DNA of 14,613 bases from CAZYXZ01 sp964651395 (GCA_964651395.1 CAZYXZ010000078.1:1-14613); one strand, 5' to 3'. Positions 1-6,878 are shown, counted from the stretch's first letter. Program-made: numbers and translations. Notes: generated by a model from the sequence alone, not told the origin.

Positions 1-139
1 GGACCGCGACGACGCGACGCAGGCCGTGACCGCGCTGGCGGCGTGGCACGGCGCCTGGGGCGTGCGGGTGCACGAGGTGCGCCCGGCCGCCGACGCCGTC
101 CGTGTGGTCGCGGCCATCCGGGGATCCCGCGATGAGTGA
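1..139 (+). CDS. folP: dihydropteroate synthase, C-terminal end (partial)
   Basis: Only the last 45 codons are present, read in frame from base 2 to the TGA at 137-139. FolP joins p-aminobenzoate to dihydropterin pyrophosphate to give dihydropteroate in the cytoplasm. The visible tail (AAWHGAWGVRVHEVRPAADA, then VRVVAAIRG) fits the last strand and helix of the pterin-binding TIM barrel, where an R-x-H-(D/E)-V element contributes an Arg and His to the substrate pocket. The active-site loops lie outside the window. The call rests on this short motif plus the folB and folK genes immediately downstream. The stop codon overlaps the next gene's ATG by 8 nt, which implies translational coupling within a folate operon. 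Confidence 0.8.
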   Translation, partial: DRDDATQAVTALAAWHGAWGVRVHEVRPAADAVRVVAAIRGSRDE

Positions 140-554
140 CGAGCTCCAGGAGCTGCTGGCCGCGAACGCCGCGTTCTACGCCGCCTTCGAGGAGACCTCA
201 CTCGAGCGGATGCGCTCCGTCTGGCTCGATGACGACGAGGCGTCCTGCGTGCACCCTGGCTGGCGCGAGCTGCACGGGCTGAGCCACATCATGCGGTCCT
301 GGGCGGTCATCTTCGCCAACACCCCGTACATCCAGTTCGTCCTCACCGACGAGGCGGGGGTCATCGAGGGCGACCTCGCGGTCGTCACCTGCGCGGAGAA
401 CATCCTCACCTCGATGGGCGACCTGTCCGGTGGCAACACCGTGCTCGCGACCAACGTGTTCCGGCGTACGCCGGACGGCTGGCGGCTCTGGCGGCACCAC
501 GGCTCCCCGGTCGCGATGGTGCGTGACGTCGACGAGCCGGAGGTCGAGTCGTGA
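132..554 (+). CDS. NTF2-like / SnoaL-like domain protein in the folate operon
   Basis: This 140-residue protein looks like a small cone-shaped NTF2/SnoaL_3-type fold. It has an N-terminal helix (ELLAANAAFYAAFEETSLER), an acidic loop followed by CVHPGW and the HGLSHIMRSW helix, then beta-rich segments ending in an R-x-x-DGWRLWRHHGSP strand pair typical of the family. No enzyme activity can be assigned; family members are cyclases, isomerases, dehydratases or ligand binders. ATG at 132 is preferred to the in-frame GTG at 102 because it starts inside the folP stop region (ATGAGTGA) and aligns with a natural N-terminus. It sits between folP and folB, and its stop overlaps the folB GTG by 4 nt. 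From memory, a gene like this often lies here in actinobacteria, so a folate-linked role is possible but unproven. Confidence 0.75.
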   Translation: MSDELQELLAANAAFYAAFEETSLERMRSVWLDDDEASCVHPGWRELHGLSHIMRSWAVIFANTPYIQFVLTDEAGVIEGDLAVVTCAENILTSMGDLSGGNTVLATNVFRRTPDGWRLWRHHGSPVAMVRDVDEPEVES

Positions 555-913
555 GCGCCGACCGGATCGAGATCCGCGGGCTCCGCGCCTTCGGCTACCA
601 CGGCGTGCTGGGCAGCGAGAGAAGGAACGGCCAGACCTTCGTCGTCGACGTCGTCCTCGAGCTGGACCTGTCCGCTGCCGCGGAGAGCGACGACCTGGAG
701 CGGACCGTCGACTACGGCACGCTGACGTCGGCACTCGCCGCCGTCGTCGAGGGCGAGCCGGTCGACCTCATCGAGACGCTCGCCCAGCGGCTGGCCGACG
801 TCTGCCTCGCCGCGGCACTGGTCGAGGCGGTCGAGGTCGTCGTACGCAAGCCCGAAGCGCCGGTCGAGGCCTCGGTCGACGACGTCGGTGTCCGCATCCG
901 GCGGGAGCGGTGA
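551..913 (+). CDS. folB: dihydroneopterin aldolase
   Basis: This 120-residue protein has the usual family length. FolB cleaves 7,8-dihydroneopterin to 6-hydroxymethyl-7,8-dihydropterin and glycolaldehyde, and also epimerises the substrate. The family residues are in place: Glu23 in GYHGVLGSE, Tyr55 in TVDYGTL, and the general-base Lys100 in VVVRKPEAPV. The enzyme normally forms an octamer of T-fold subunits in the cytoplasm. The GTG start at 551 overlaps the previous stop (GTGA) and has a good ribosome-binding site, GGAGG at 539-543, 7 nt upstream. Its product feeds FolK, encoded next with another 4-nt overlap. Confidence 0.95.
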   Translation: MSADRIEIRGLRAFGYHGVLGSERRNGQTFVVDVVLELDLSAAAESDDLERTVDYGTLTSALAAVVEGEPVDLIETLAQRLADVCLAAALVEAVEVVVRKPEAPVEASVDDVGVRIRRER

Positions 914-1359
914 GCCGCGCGGTCGTCGCGCTCGGCAGCAACATCGGCGACCGTGAGCAGGCGGTCCGGGCGGCCGTCGCCGCGCTCCGGTCGGCCGGCG
1001 AGGTGCTTGCCGTGTCCTCGCTGCACGAGACCGAGCCGGTCGGCGGTCCCGAGCAGCCGGACTACCTGAACGCGGTCCTGCTGCTCGACACGCCGCTGGG
1101 CCCGGACGCCCTGCTCGCGTTCGCGCAGCAGGTCGAGGACCGGCTGGGCCGGGTCCGCACCGAGCGGTGGGGCCCGCGCACGATCGACATCGACATCGTG
1201 GCCTACGACGACGTCGTCAGCGACGACCCGGACCTCACCCTCCCGCACCCCCGGGCGCACGAGCGCGCGTTCGTCCTGCTGCCCTGGCTCGAGGTCGAGC
1301 CGGACGCCGTCCTGCCGGACGGGCGCACCGTCGCGTCACTCGCCGAGGCGGTCCGATGA
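910..1359 (+). CDS. folK: 2-amino-4-hydroxy-6-hydroxymethyldihydropteridine diphosphokinase (HPPK)
   Basis: This 149-residue protein transfers pyrophosphate from ATP to 6-hydroxymethyl-7,8-dihydropterin, making the substrate used by FolP. The N-terminal ALGSNIGDRE motif and the HPPK signature RWGPRTIDIDIV (residues 86-97) are intact. The two Asp residues of DIDI (D93, D95) should hold the two Mg ions. LPHPRAHERAFVLLPW near the C-terminus is also characteristic. The GTG start at 910 overlaps the folB stop (GTGA), and a short GGGAG lies just upstream. FolB and FolK are separate polypeptides here, not a fused FolKP or FolBK. Confidence 0.96.
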   Translation: MSRAVVALGSNIGDREQAVRAAVAALRSAGEVLAVSSLHETEPVGGPEQPDYLNAVLLLDTPLGPDALLAFAQQVEDRLGRVRTERWGPRTIDIDIVAYDDVVSDDPDLTLPHPRAHERAFVLLPWLEVEPDAVLPDGRTVASLAEAVR

Positions 1360-1838
1360 CGCCGACGCGGATCACCCACCTTGCCGGGATGGCCGTGCTC
1401 GCGCTCGCGGTGTCCTACCTCTGCGCCCTGGTGCTCTACCGGTACCTGCCGCCGCTCCCGCGGTCGTCCTTCGCGACGTTCCTCATCCTCGCGGCAGCCG
1501 AGGCGGCGTACGCCTCCTCCATCACGGCGCGCCGCGCGGGGCGGCCGCGCACGAAGCCGATCATGCCGATCGTCGTCGCGCGCGCCGCGGCGCTGGCCAA
1601 GGCCTCCTCGGTCATGGCGGCGATCGGCTGCGGCGTGTGGGGTGCGTTGCTCGCCTTCACGGCGATCCATCGCGACGACTACAGCTCCGCCGGTCGTGAC
1701 ACCGTGACCAGTGCGACCGCTCTCGCCTCATCCGTCCTGCTGGTCGCCGCCGCGCTGTACCTGGAGAAGTCCTGCCGGGTGAAGGAACCCCCAACCGGTG
1801 CGACCGGCGATCTCTCACCACCCATGGAGGAACTGTGA
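1356..1838 (+). CDS. DUF3180 family membrane protein
   Basis: This 160-residue protein is hydrophobic, with four likely membrane helices at about residues 8-30, 39-58, 74-110 (one long or kinked segment containing ALAKASSVMAAIGCGVWGAL) and 123-143. A basic loop (ARRAGRPRTKP) lies after the second helix and a short polar tail follows the last. It resembles DUF3180, a family that I recall sitting just after folK in many actinobacteria; its function is unknown. The charged, conserved-looking RAAALAKASS segment inside a membrane stretch is the most distinctive part. The ATG start overlaps the folK stop (ATGA), so it is co-translated with folate genes, but nothing in it suggests an enzyme. Confidence 0.8.
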   Translation: MTPTRITHLAGMAVLALAVSYLCALVLYRYLPPLPRSSFATFLILAAAEAAYASSITARRAGRPRTKPIMPIVVARAAALAKASSVMAAIGCGVWGALLAFTAIHRDDYSSAGRDTVTSATALASSVLLVAAALYLEKSCRVKEPPTGATGDLSPPMEEL

Positions 1839-2317
1839 CCGCACGCGTGCTCAAGGCCGGGACCGGCGAGGTGCTCGGCGATCCCGCGGGCGTGCGGGAC
1901 CGGTTCATGGTCGACGGGTCCGACGCCGGTGGCCGCTTCGCGCTCGTGCAGCACCTCTTCGCGCCGAGGGCGCTGGCGGCGCCCATGCACCGCCATCGCC
2001 TCGAGGACGAGTTCACGTACGTCGTCGAGGGCCGTATCGGCGCGGTCCTCGGGGACGAGGAGGTGTTCGGCGAGCCGGGTGACCTGATCTTCAAGCCGCG
2101 CGACGAGTGGCACACCTTCTGGAACGCCGGCGACGAGCCGGCCAAGGTGCTGGAGATCATCTCCCCGTCCGGGCTGGAGCAGTTCTTCCGCGCCCTGGGG
2201 CAGATGACCGAGCCGCCGACCGCCGAAGCCATGGGTGAGCTCGCGGCGCCGTACCAGTGCGACGCGGACATGGACCGCACGATGGAACTGGTGCAGAAGC
2301 ACGGACTCAGCTTCTAG
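1835..2317 (+). CDS. single-domain cupin protein
   Basis: This 160-residue protein has both cupin motifs. Motif 1 is H52-x-H54-x4-E59-x6-G66 (in MHRHRLEDEFTYVVEG). Motif 2 is G82-x5-P88-x-D90-x2-H93-x3-N97 (in GDLIFKPRDEWHTFWN), with Asp in place of the usual Gly. All four likely metal ligands, H52, H54, E59 and H93, are present, so it probably binds Fe, Mn, Ni or Zn. The substrate cannot be inferred; small cupins include dioxygenases, isomerases and sensors. The GTG start has GGAGG at 1826-1830, 4 nt away, and overlaps the DUF3180 stop. It is the last gene of the plus-strand folate block and converges on the nuoD-like gene. Confidence 0.85.
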   Translation: MTARVLKAGTGEVLGDPAGVRDRFMVDGSDAGGRFALVQHLFAPRALAAPMHRHRLEDEFTYVVEGRIGAVLGDEEVFGEPGDLIFKPRDEWHTFWNAGDEPAKVLEIISPSGLEQFFRALGQMTEPPTAEAMGELAAPYQCDADMDRTMELVQKHGLSF

Positions 2318-2323
2318 CCGGAG

Positions 2324-3493
2324 CTACTTGTCGACGTCTCCGACGACGAAGAACATCGAGCCCATGATCGCGACGAGGTCGGGGATCAGGGTGCCGGGCA
2401 GCAGGTGCGCGAGGGCGTGGATGTTGTTGAACGACGCCGTGCGCAGCTTCATGCGCCACGGGGTCTTCTCGCCGCGGCTGACCAGGTAGTAGCCGTTGAT
2501 GCCGAGCGGGTTCTCGGTCCACGCGTAGGTCGCGCCCTCCGGCGCCTTGACCACCTTGGGCAGCTTCACGTTGACCGGTCCGGGCGGCAGCTTGTCGAGG
2601 CACTGGTCCGCGATGTCCAGCGACTCGCTGACCTGCTCGATGAGGCACTCCCAGCGGGAGTAGCAGTCACCGGCGTCGCGGGTGACGACGTTGAAGTCCA
2701 CCTCGCCGTACTTCAGGTACGGCTCGTCGCGGCGCAGGTCGAAGTCGATGCCTGAGGCCCGGGCGATCGGCCCGGTCACGCCGTAGTCGAGTACGGCGGC
2801 GGGTGAGAGGACGCCGACGCCGACGGTGCGCTGCCGGAAGATGTCGTTGTCGCGGATCAGCGTGTCGATGTCGGGCATGCGACGGCGTACGTCGGCGACC
2901 GCCTGGCGGGCGCGGTCGGTCCAGCCGGCCGGCAGCTCCTCCTTCAGCCCGCCCACCCGGTTGAACATGTAGTGCAGTCGGCCGCCGGAGATCTCCTCCA
3001 TGACCCGCTGGATCGCCTCGCGCTCGCGGAAGGCGTAGAAGACCGGCGTGATCGCGCCGATCTCGAGGGGGTAGGAGCCGAGGAACATCAAGTGGTTGAG
3101 GATGCGGTTCAGCTCGGCCATGAGCGTGCGCATCCACGTCGCCCGGTCCGGGACCTCGAGGCCCATCATCCGCTCGACGGCGAGCACCACGCCGAGCTCG
3201 TTGGAGAAGGCCGAGAGCCAGTCGTGCCGGTTGGCCAGCACGATGATCTGCCGGTAGTCACGCGCCTCGAACAGCTTCTCCGCGCCGCGGTGCATGTAGC
3301 CGATGACCGGCTCGGCCGAGACGATCCGCTCGCCGTCGACGGTGAGGGCCAGTCGCAGCACGCCGTGAGTCGAGGGGTGCTGCGGGCCGATGTTGAGGAC
3401 CATGTCCGAGGTCGCGAGCTCGGCGGCGCCGATCCCCATCCCGATCTCGGTCTGCGTCACGCCCGCGGGCAGCACGTCCACCATGCCCGGCAT
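2324..3493 (-). CDS. nuoD2: orphan NuoD-like (complex I 49-kDa subunit) paralogue
   Basis: This 389-residue protein belongs to the NuoD/NDUFS2/NdhH family: N-terminal NIGPQHPSTHGVLRL (35-49), IGYMHRGAEKLFE (64-76), then MAELNRILNHLMFLGS, PLGINGYYLVSRGEKTPWR and a C-terminal FFVVGDVDK. Canonical NuoD forms the quinone pocket of NADH dehydrogenase with NuoB. The first-motif His43 is kept, but the position of the quinone-liganding Tyr (DY in NDUFS2) is Trp92 (RHDWLSAF). Arg69 is present where, as I recall, ordinary mycobacterial NuoD has Thr (HTGIEK). No other nuo genes are adjacent, so this is not the main complex I locus. It starts 1 nt after the upstream methyltransferase stop (TAAcATG); an ATG three codons in is an alternative start. 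It may serve a variant complex or regulatory role. Confidence 0.9.
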   Translation of the reverse strand: MPGMVDVLPAGVTQTEIGMGIGAAELATSDMVLNIGPQHPSTHGVLRLALTVDGERIVSAEPVIGYMHRGAEKLFEARDYRQIIVLANRHDWLSAFSNELGVVLAVERMMGLEVPDRATWMRTLMAELNRILNHLMFLGSYPLEIGAITPVFYAFREREAIQRVMEEISGGRLHYMFNRVGGLKEELPAGWTDRARQAVADVRRRMPDIDTLIRDNDIFRQRTVGVGVLSPAAVLDYGVTGPIARASGIDFDLRRDEPYLKYGEVDFNVVTRDAGDCYSRWECLIEQVSESLDIADQCLDKLPPGPVNVKLPKVVKAPEGATYAWTENPLGINGYYLVSRGEKTPWRMKLRTASFNNIHALAHLLPGTLIPDLVAIMGSMFFVVGDVDK

Positions 3494-3494
3494 G

Positions 3495-4526
3495 TTATCC
3501 GGGGCCCGCCTGGATCAGCGCACCGACGTCGACGCCGACGCCCTGCATCAGCCAGCCGAAGCCGCCGAGCCCGCCGCGGTCGAGCAGCTCGGCGGCCTCG
3601 CCGGTGCGCTGGAGGGCGACCAGGTACGCGCGGGCGTCGCTGTGCGCCAGCTCCAGCGGCGGCCGGGAACCGTCCACGCCGAGCGCCGTCAGCGCCGTCC
3701 GCTGGTCCGTGAGCAGGCTGCTCGTCGCGCCCGCTTCCACCCCGGCGGCCGCGACCGAGTCGAGGGCGACGTGGGCGGTCAGGTCGCACGAGCCGTCCGG
3801 CACCGGGAGCACCGCACGGCCCTCGCGGTAGCCGGTCAGCGTCCCGCCGGCCCAGGCGCCCGCCGCCCGCTCGATCTGCGAGTGCGCGTAGTCGACGGTG
3901 ACCAGGACGCCGCGCCGCAGCATCCGGACCGTGCCGGCCCACGACTCGTCGCGCAGCCACCCCAGCTCGGCCCGCTCTCCGGGATCGGTCATCGGCCACC
4001 ACTCGGCCAGCCAGTCCGCGTCCTCTTCGGACGGCACCGGGCCGAGCCGCTCCTCGCCGTCGTCGCTCACCTCGACCAGTCGCGGTCCGTCCTCGGTCAG
4101 CTCGACGACGTCGAGCGGCACGTTGTCGAGCCACTCGTTCGACAGCACGACGCCGGTGATCGGCCCGATCTCGGTGAGCGACTCCGCCCAGCCCAGGTGA
4201 GCGGGCACGGTCGGCGGCCGGCTGGCCAGGTCCATGCCCGTGAGGACGACACGCTCCCGCAGCGGGGCGGGCAACGCGACGTCGAGCGCGGTGAGCAGCG
4301 CGCCGCGCGCCGCCCCGACCTCCACGACGTCCAGCCGATCGGGAGCGCCGAGCGCTTCGTCCGCGCGCGCGACCAGCTCGGCCAGCGCGGCGGCGAACAG
4401 CGGCGAGGCGGTGCTCGACGTCCGGTAGTGGGCACCGGGACCGCCCGCAGCGCGGTGGTAGAACCCGCCAGGTCCGTAGAGCGACTCCGCCATCGCGTCG
4501 CGCCAGGTCCGCCACCGCCGTTGCAC
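3495..4526 (-). CDS. DUF185 / MidA / NDUFAF7-family SAM-dependent methyltransferase
   Basis: With the GTG at 4526 this is a 343-residue protein. It resembles the MidA/NDUFAF7 (Methyltransf_28) family: N-terminal TWRDAMAESLYGPGGFYHRA, then AHYRTSSTASPLFA, a SAM-binding motif I at about 68-78 (VEVGAARGALL, with Ala where the family often has a second Gly), SNEWLDNVPLD at about 129-139 matching the NE-x2-D-x2-P signature, and an LVTVDYAHS strand. NDUFAF7 symmetrically dimethylates an Arg of NDUFS2, and the downstream co-transcribed gene encodes an NDUFS2 homologue, so NuoD-like is the obvious candidate substrate. The reading frame stays open to an ATG at 4571, but that would overlap the divergent gene. 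GTG 4526 has a TACTCT box 6 nt upstream and no Shine-Dalgarno, suggesting a leaderless mRNA. ATG 4493 is the other choice but would cut into conserved sequence. Confidence 0.85.
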   Translation of the reverse strand: MQRRWRTWRDAMAESLYGPGGFYHRAAGGPGAHYRTSSTASPLFAAALAELVARADEALGAPDRLDVVEVGAARGALLTALDVALPAPLRERVVLTGMDLASRPPTVPAHLGWAESLTEIGPITGVVLSNEWLDNVPLDVVELTEDGPRLVEVSDDGEERLGPVPSEEDADWLAEWWPMTDPGERAELGWLRDESWAGTVRMLRRGVLVTVDYAHSQIERAAGAWAGGTLTGYREGRAVLPVPDGSCDLTAHVALDSVAAAGVEAGATSSLLTDQRTALTALGVDGSRPPLELAHSDARAYLVALQRTGEAAELLDRGGLGGFGWLMQGVGVDVGALIQAGPG

Positions 4527-4532
4527 CGGGCG

Positions 4533-4538
4533 AGAGTA
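4533..4538 (-). promoter_or_regulatory. candidate -10 box for the methyltransferase-nuoD-like transcript
   Basis: On the minus strand TACTCT fits TAnnnT and is followed by 6 nt and then the GTG at 4526. That spacing puts the transcription start on or next to the start codon, as in leaderless mRNAs that are common in actinobacteria. No convincing -35 is visible. Confidence 0.5.
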
Positions 4539-4546
4539 CGGGGGGT

Positions 4547-4552
4547 TAGCCT
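4547..4552 (+). promoter_or_regulatory. candidate -10 box for the DUF2520-panCD-nadBC-coaX-lysS transcript
   Basis: TAGCCT fits TAnnnT and is followed by 6 nt and then the GTG at 4559, mirroring the opposite-strand box. A TTGCAC at 4521-4526 is a possible -35, but the 20-nt spacer is long. A run of six G lies between the two boxes. Confidence 0.5.
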
Positions 4553-4558
4553 CCGCTC

Positions 4559-5461
4559 GTGATCCAGACACCCGCAGACCGGCCGGCCCGCCTCGCCGTC
4601 GGCGTCGTCGGGTTCGGCCGCGTGGGCGGCGCGCTGGGCGTGGCGCTCGGGCGCGCGGGGCATCGTGTCGTCGCCGTCTCCGGCGTGACCGATGCGACGT
4701 GGCGCCGTGCGGACCGCCTGCTCCCCGGTGTGCCGGTCCTGCCCGCGGCCGAGGTGGCCGCGCAGGCCGAGCTGCTGCTGGTGACGACGCCGGACGACGT
4801 GCTGGCCGACGTGGTCGCGACGCTGGCGGCGCAAGGCGCGTTCCGCGCCGGGCAGATCGTGCTGCACACGAGCGGCCGCCACGGTCTCGAGGTGCTCGAG
4901 CCGGTACGCGCGGCCGGCGCGCTGCCGCTGGCGCTGCACCCGGTCATGACGTTCGCCGGGGGCGCCGAGGACGCCGACCGCATCCCCGGCGCGGTGTTCG
5001 GCGTGTCCGCTCCGGAGCCGCTGCGTGCCGTCGCCGAGGCGCTCGTCGTCGAGATGGGCGGGGAGCCGGTGTGGGTGCCCGACGACGCCCGCGGTCGCTA
5101 CCACGCCGCGCTGGCCTGGTCGGCCAACTACCTGGTCACGCTGGTCGCCTCCGCCCAGGACCTGCTGGCCGGCGCCGGTGTGGGCGAGCCGTCGCGCCTG
5201 CTCGCACCCCTGCTCGGCGCGGCGCTGGACAATGCGCTGCGCCGCGGTGACAACGCGCTGACCGGCCCGGTGGCCCGCGGCGACTCCGGCACCGTCGCGG
5301 CGCATCTCGAGGAGCTGCGCCGCAGCGCGCCTGAGCTCGTCCCGGCGTACCTCGCGCTGGCCCGGCTGACCGCGGACCGTGCGCTGGCCGCGGGGCTGCT
5401 CGACGCGGCGGCAGCGGAGCCGCTGCTCGGCGTCCTCGCCGACGAAGGCGCGCGGTCGTGA
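4559..5461 (+). CDS. Rossmann-like / DUF2520 oxidoreductase upstream of panC
   Basis: This 300-residue protein starts with a dinucleotide-binding Rossmann fold (VGVVGFGRVGGAL, G18-x-G20-x2-G23), continues LLLVTTPDDVL and IVLHTSGRHGLEVL, then LALHPVMTF (125-132) and a helical C-terminal DUF2520 part with RYHAALAWSANYLVTL (180-195). This layout matches the PF10727/PF10728 pair and resembles 6-phosphogluconate dehydrogenase-like reductases. It leads an operon with panC and panD. The ketopantoate reductase step of pantothenate synthesis is not otherwise encoded in the window, and PanG of Francisella, an alternative ketopantoate reductase, is to my recollection of the same general type. A ketopantoate reductase role is therefore a fair hypothesis, not a demonstrated one. 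The GTG start lacks a clear ribosome-binding site but sits 6 nt after a TAGCCT box. Confidence 0.8.
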   Translation: MIQTPADRPARLAVGVVGFGRVGGALGVALGRAGHRVVAVSGVTDATWRRADRLLPGVPVLPAAEVAAQAELLLVTTPDDVLADVVATLAAQGAFRAGQIVLHTSGRHGLEVLEPVRAAGALPLALHPVMTFAGGAEDADRIPGAVFGVSAPEPLRAVAEALVVEMGGEPVWVPDDARGRYHAALAWSANYLVTLVASAQDLLAGAGVGEPSRLLAPLLGAALDNALRRGDNALTGPVARGDSGTVAAHLEELRRSAPELVPAYLALARLTADRALAAGLLDAAAAEPLLGVLADEGARS

Positions 5462-6315
5462 CCCCGCGCGTCGTGCGTACCCGCGCCGAGCTGGCCGACG
5501 CCCTCGCCGGCCTCCGCTCGGCCGGGACCACTGCGGTGGTTCCCACGATGGGCGCGCTGCACGAAGGGCACCGATCGCTGATGCGCGTCGCGGCGCAGCT
5601 CGCCACCAACGTCGTGGTCACGATCTTCGTGAACCCGCTCCAGTTCGCGGCGGGCGAGGACCTGGACAAGTACCCGCGGACGTTCGACGCCGACCTCGCG
5701 GCGTGCGGCGAAGAGGGTGTGGCCCTCGTCTTCGCGCCGGCCGACGACGTCGTCTATCCCGAGCCACCGCGGATCACGGTGCACGCGGCGGAGCTCGCGG
5801 ACCGGCTCTGCGGCCGGAGCCGGCCCGGCCACTTCGACGGCGTCCTCACGGTCGTCGCCAAGCTGTTCCACCTCGTGCCGACGGATGTCGCGGTGTTCGG
5901 CCAGAAGGACGCGCAGCAGCTCGTGCTGATCCGGCGGATGGTGCGCGACCTCGACTTCCCGGTCCGCGTGGTGGCCGGCCCGACCGTGCGCGAGCCGGAC
6001 GGCCTCGCCCTGTCCAGCCGCAACGTCTACCTCACTGCGGAGGAGCGGCAGAGCGCCCTTGCGCTGCCCCGCGCGCTGGCAGCGGGCGAGGCCGCGGCAG
6101 CCACTGGGCCGAATGGCGTAATCGAGGCCGCCCGCGCCGTGCTCGACGCGGAGCGCGGCCTGCGACTGGACTACCTGGAGCTGGTCGATCCCGACAACCT
6201 GGACCCGCTCGAGGACTCCGGGGCCGGACTGCTGGCGGTGGCGGCGTACGTCGGGAACACGCGGCTGATCGACAACGCTGTAATCGATGTCACAATGTCT
6301 GGCAGCAGCAACTAG
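5458..6315 (+). CDS. panC: pantothenate synthetase (pantoate-beta-alanine ligase)
   Basis: This 285-residue cytoplasmic enzyme condenses pantoate and beta-alanine using ATP, via pantoyl adenylate. All family signatures are visible: PTMGALHEGH (29-38, the HIGH-like motif with H35 and H38), IFVNPLQF (56-63), GRSRPGHFDGV (119-129), FGQKDAQQ (147-154) and the KMSKS-like LSSRN (185-189). Length is normal. The GTG start overlaps the upstream stop (GTGA). The next gene, panD, supplies its beta-alanine substrate, and coaX further down the same operon phosphorylates its product. Confidence 0.97.
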   Translation: MTPRVVRTRAELADALAGLRSAGTTAVVPTMGALHEGHRSLMRVAAQLATNVVVTIFVNPLQFAAGEDLDKYPRTFDADLAACGEEGVALVFAPADDVVYPEPPRITVHAAELADRLCGRSRPGHFDGVLTVVAKLFHLVPTDVAVFGQKDAQQLVLIRRMVRDLDFPVRVVAGPTVREPDGLALSSRNVYLTAEERQSALALPRALAAGEAAAATGPNGVIEAARAVLDAERGLRLDYLELVDPDNLDPLEDSGAGLLAVAAYVGNTRLIDNAVIDVTMSGSSN

Positions 6316-6327
6316 GCGCGTACTCCC

Positions 6328-6333
6328 AAGGAG
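6328..6333 (+). promoter_or_regulatory. panD ribosome-binding site (AAGGAG)
   Basis: AAGGAG lies 9 nt before the GTG at 6343 and fixes that start. It lies in the 27-nt gap between panC and panD, one of only two plus-strand junctions in this operon where genes do not overlap. Confidence 0.7.
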
Positions 6334-6342
6334 CCGTGACCC

Positions 6343-6878
6343 GTGTTTCGAACCATGCTCAAGTCGAAGATCCATCGTGCGACCGTGACCCAGGCCGACC
6401 TGCACTACGTCGGCTCGGTCACCATCGACGAGGACCTCATGGACGCCGCCGACCTCCTGGCCGGCGAGCAGGTCGCCATCGTCGACGTCACCAACGGCGC
6501 GCGGCTGGAGACCTACACGATCCCCGGCCCGCGCGGCAGCGGCGTCATCGGCATCAACGGCGCCGCCGCCCGGCTGATCCACACCGGCGACCTGGTCATC
6601 ATCATCAGCTACGCGACGGTGACCGACGCCGAGGCCCGGACCATGCAGCCGAAGGTCGTCTTCCTCGACGCCGACAACCACATCGCCGGCACCAGCCACG
6701 ACCCGGCCGACGCCATCCCGGGCGAGCTGGCCGACCTCACCGAGGACAGCGACGGCCGCGGCGGGGTTGGGGCCCCGCTTCGCGGAGGAGGCCGGGTTGG
6801 GGTGCCCGGCCGGGAAGACAGCAGAGACATCTCGCGCGGCGAACTGCGCACAGCGCTGCGCCGCGGCGACCAAGTCTG

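Noticed and set aside
102..131. GTG at 102 as start of the NTF2-like gene
   Set aside because: It would overlap folP by 38 nt and add ten unmatched residues; ATG 132 gives the usual short overlap.
2309..2325. Weak hairpin AGCTTC/GGAGCT at the convergent junction of cupin and nuoD-like genes
   Set aside because: Only six pairs with one G-T wobble and no T-run; too weak to call a terminator, though some termination must occur here.
4527..4571. ATG at 4571 as the methyltransferase start (358 residues)
   Set aside because: It would overlap the divergent DUF2520 gene and add 15 residues with no family resemblance; GTG 4526 sits properly behind a TAnnnT box.
5128..6873. 581-codon minus-strand frame across DUF2520-panC-panD
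   Set aside because: Antisense to three well-supported genes, with composition of a shadow frame.
5379..6878. Upstream extension of the nadB frame, giving a 1045-residue open frame
   Set aside because: The first 500 residues are an Arg/Pro/Gly-rich shadow of panC and panD in another frame; NadB homology begins only after the GTG at 6879.
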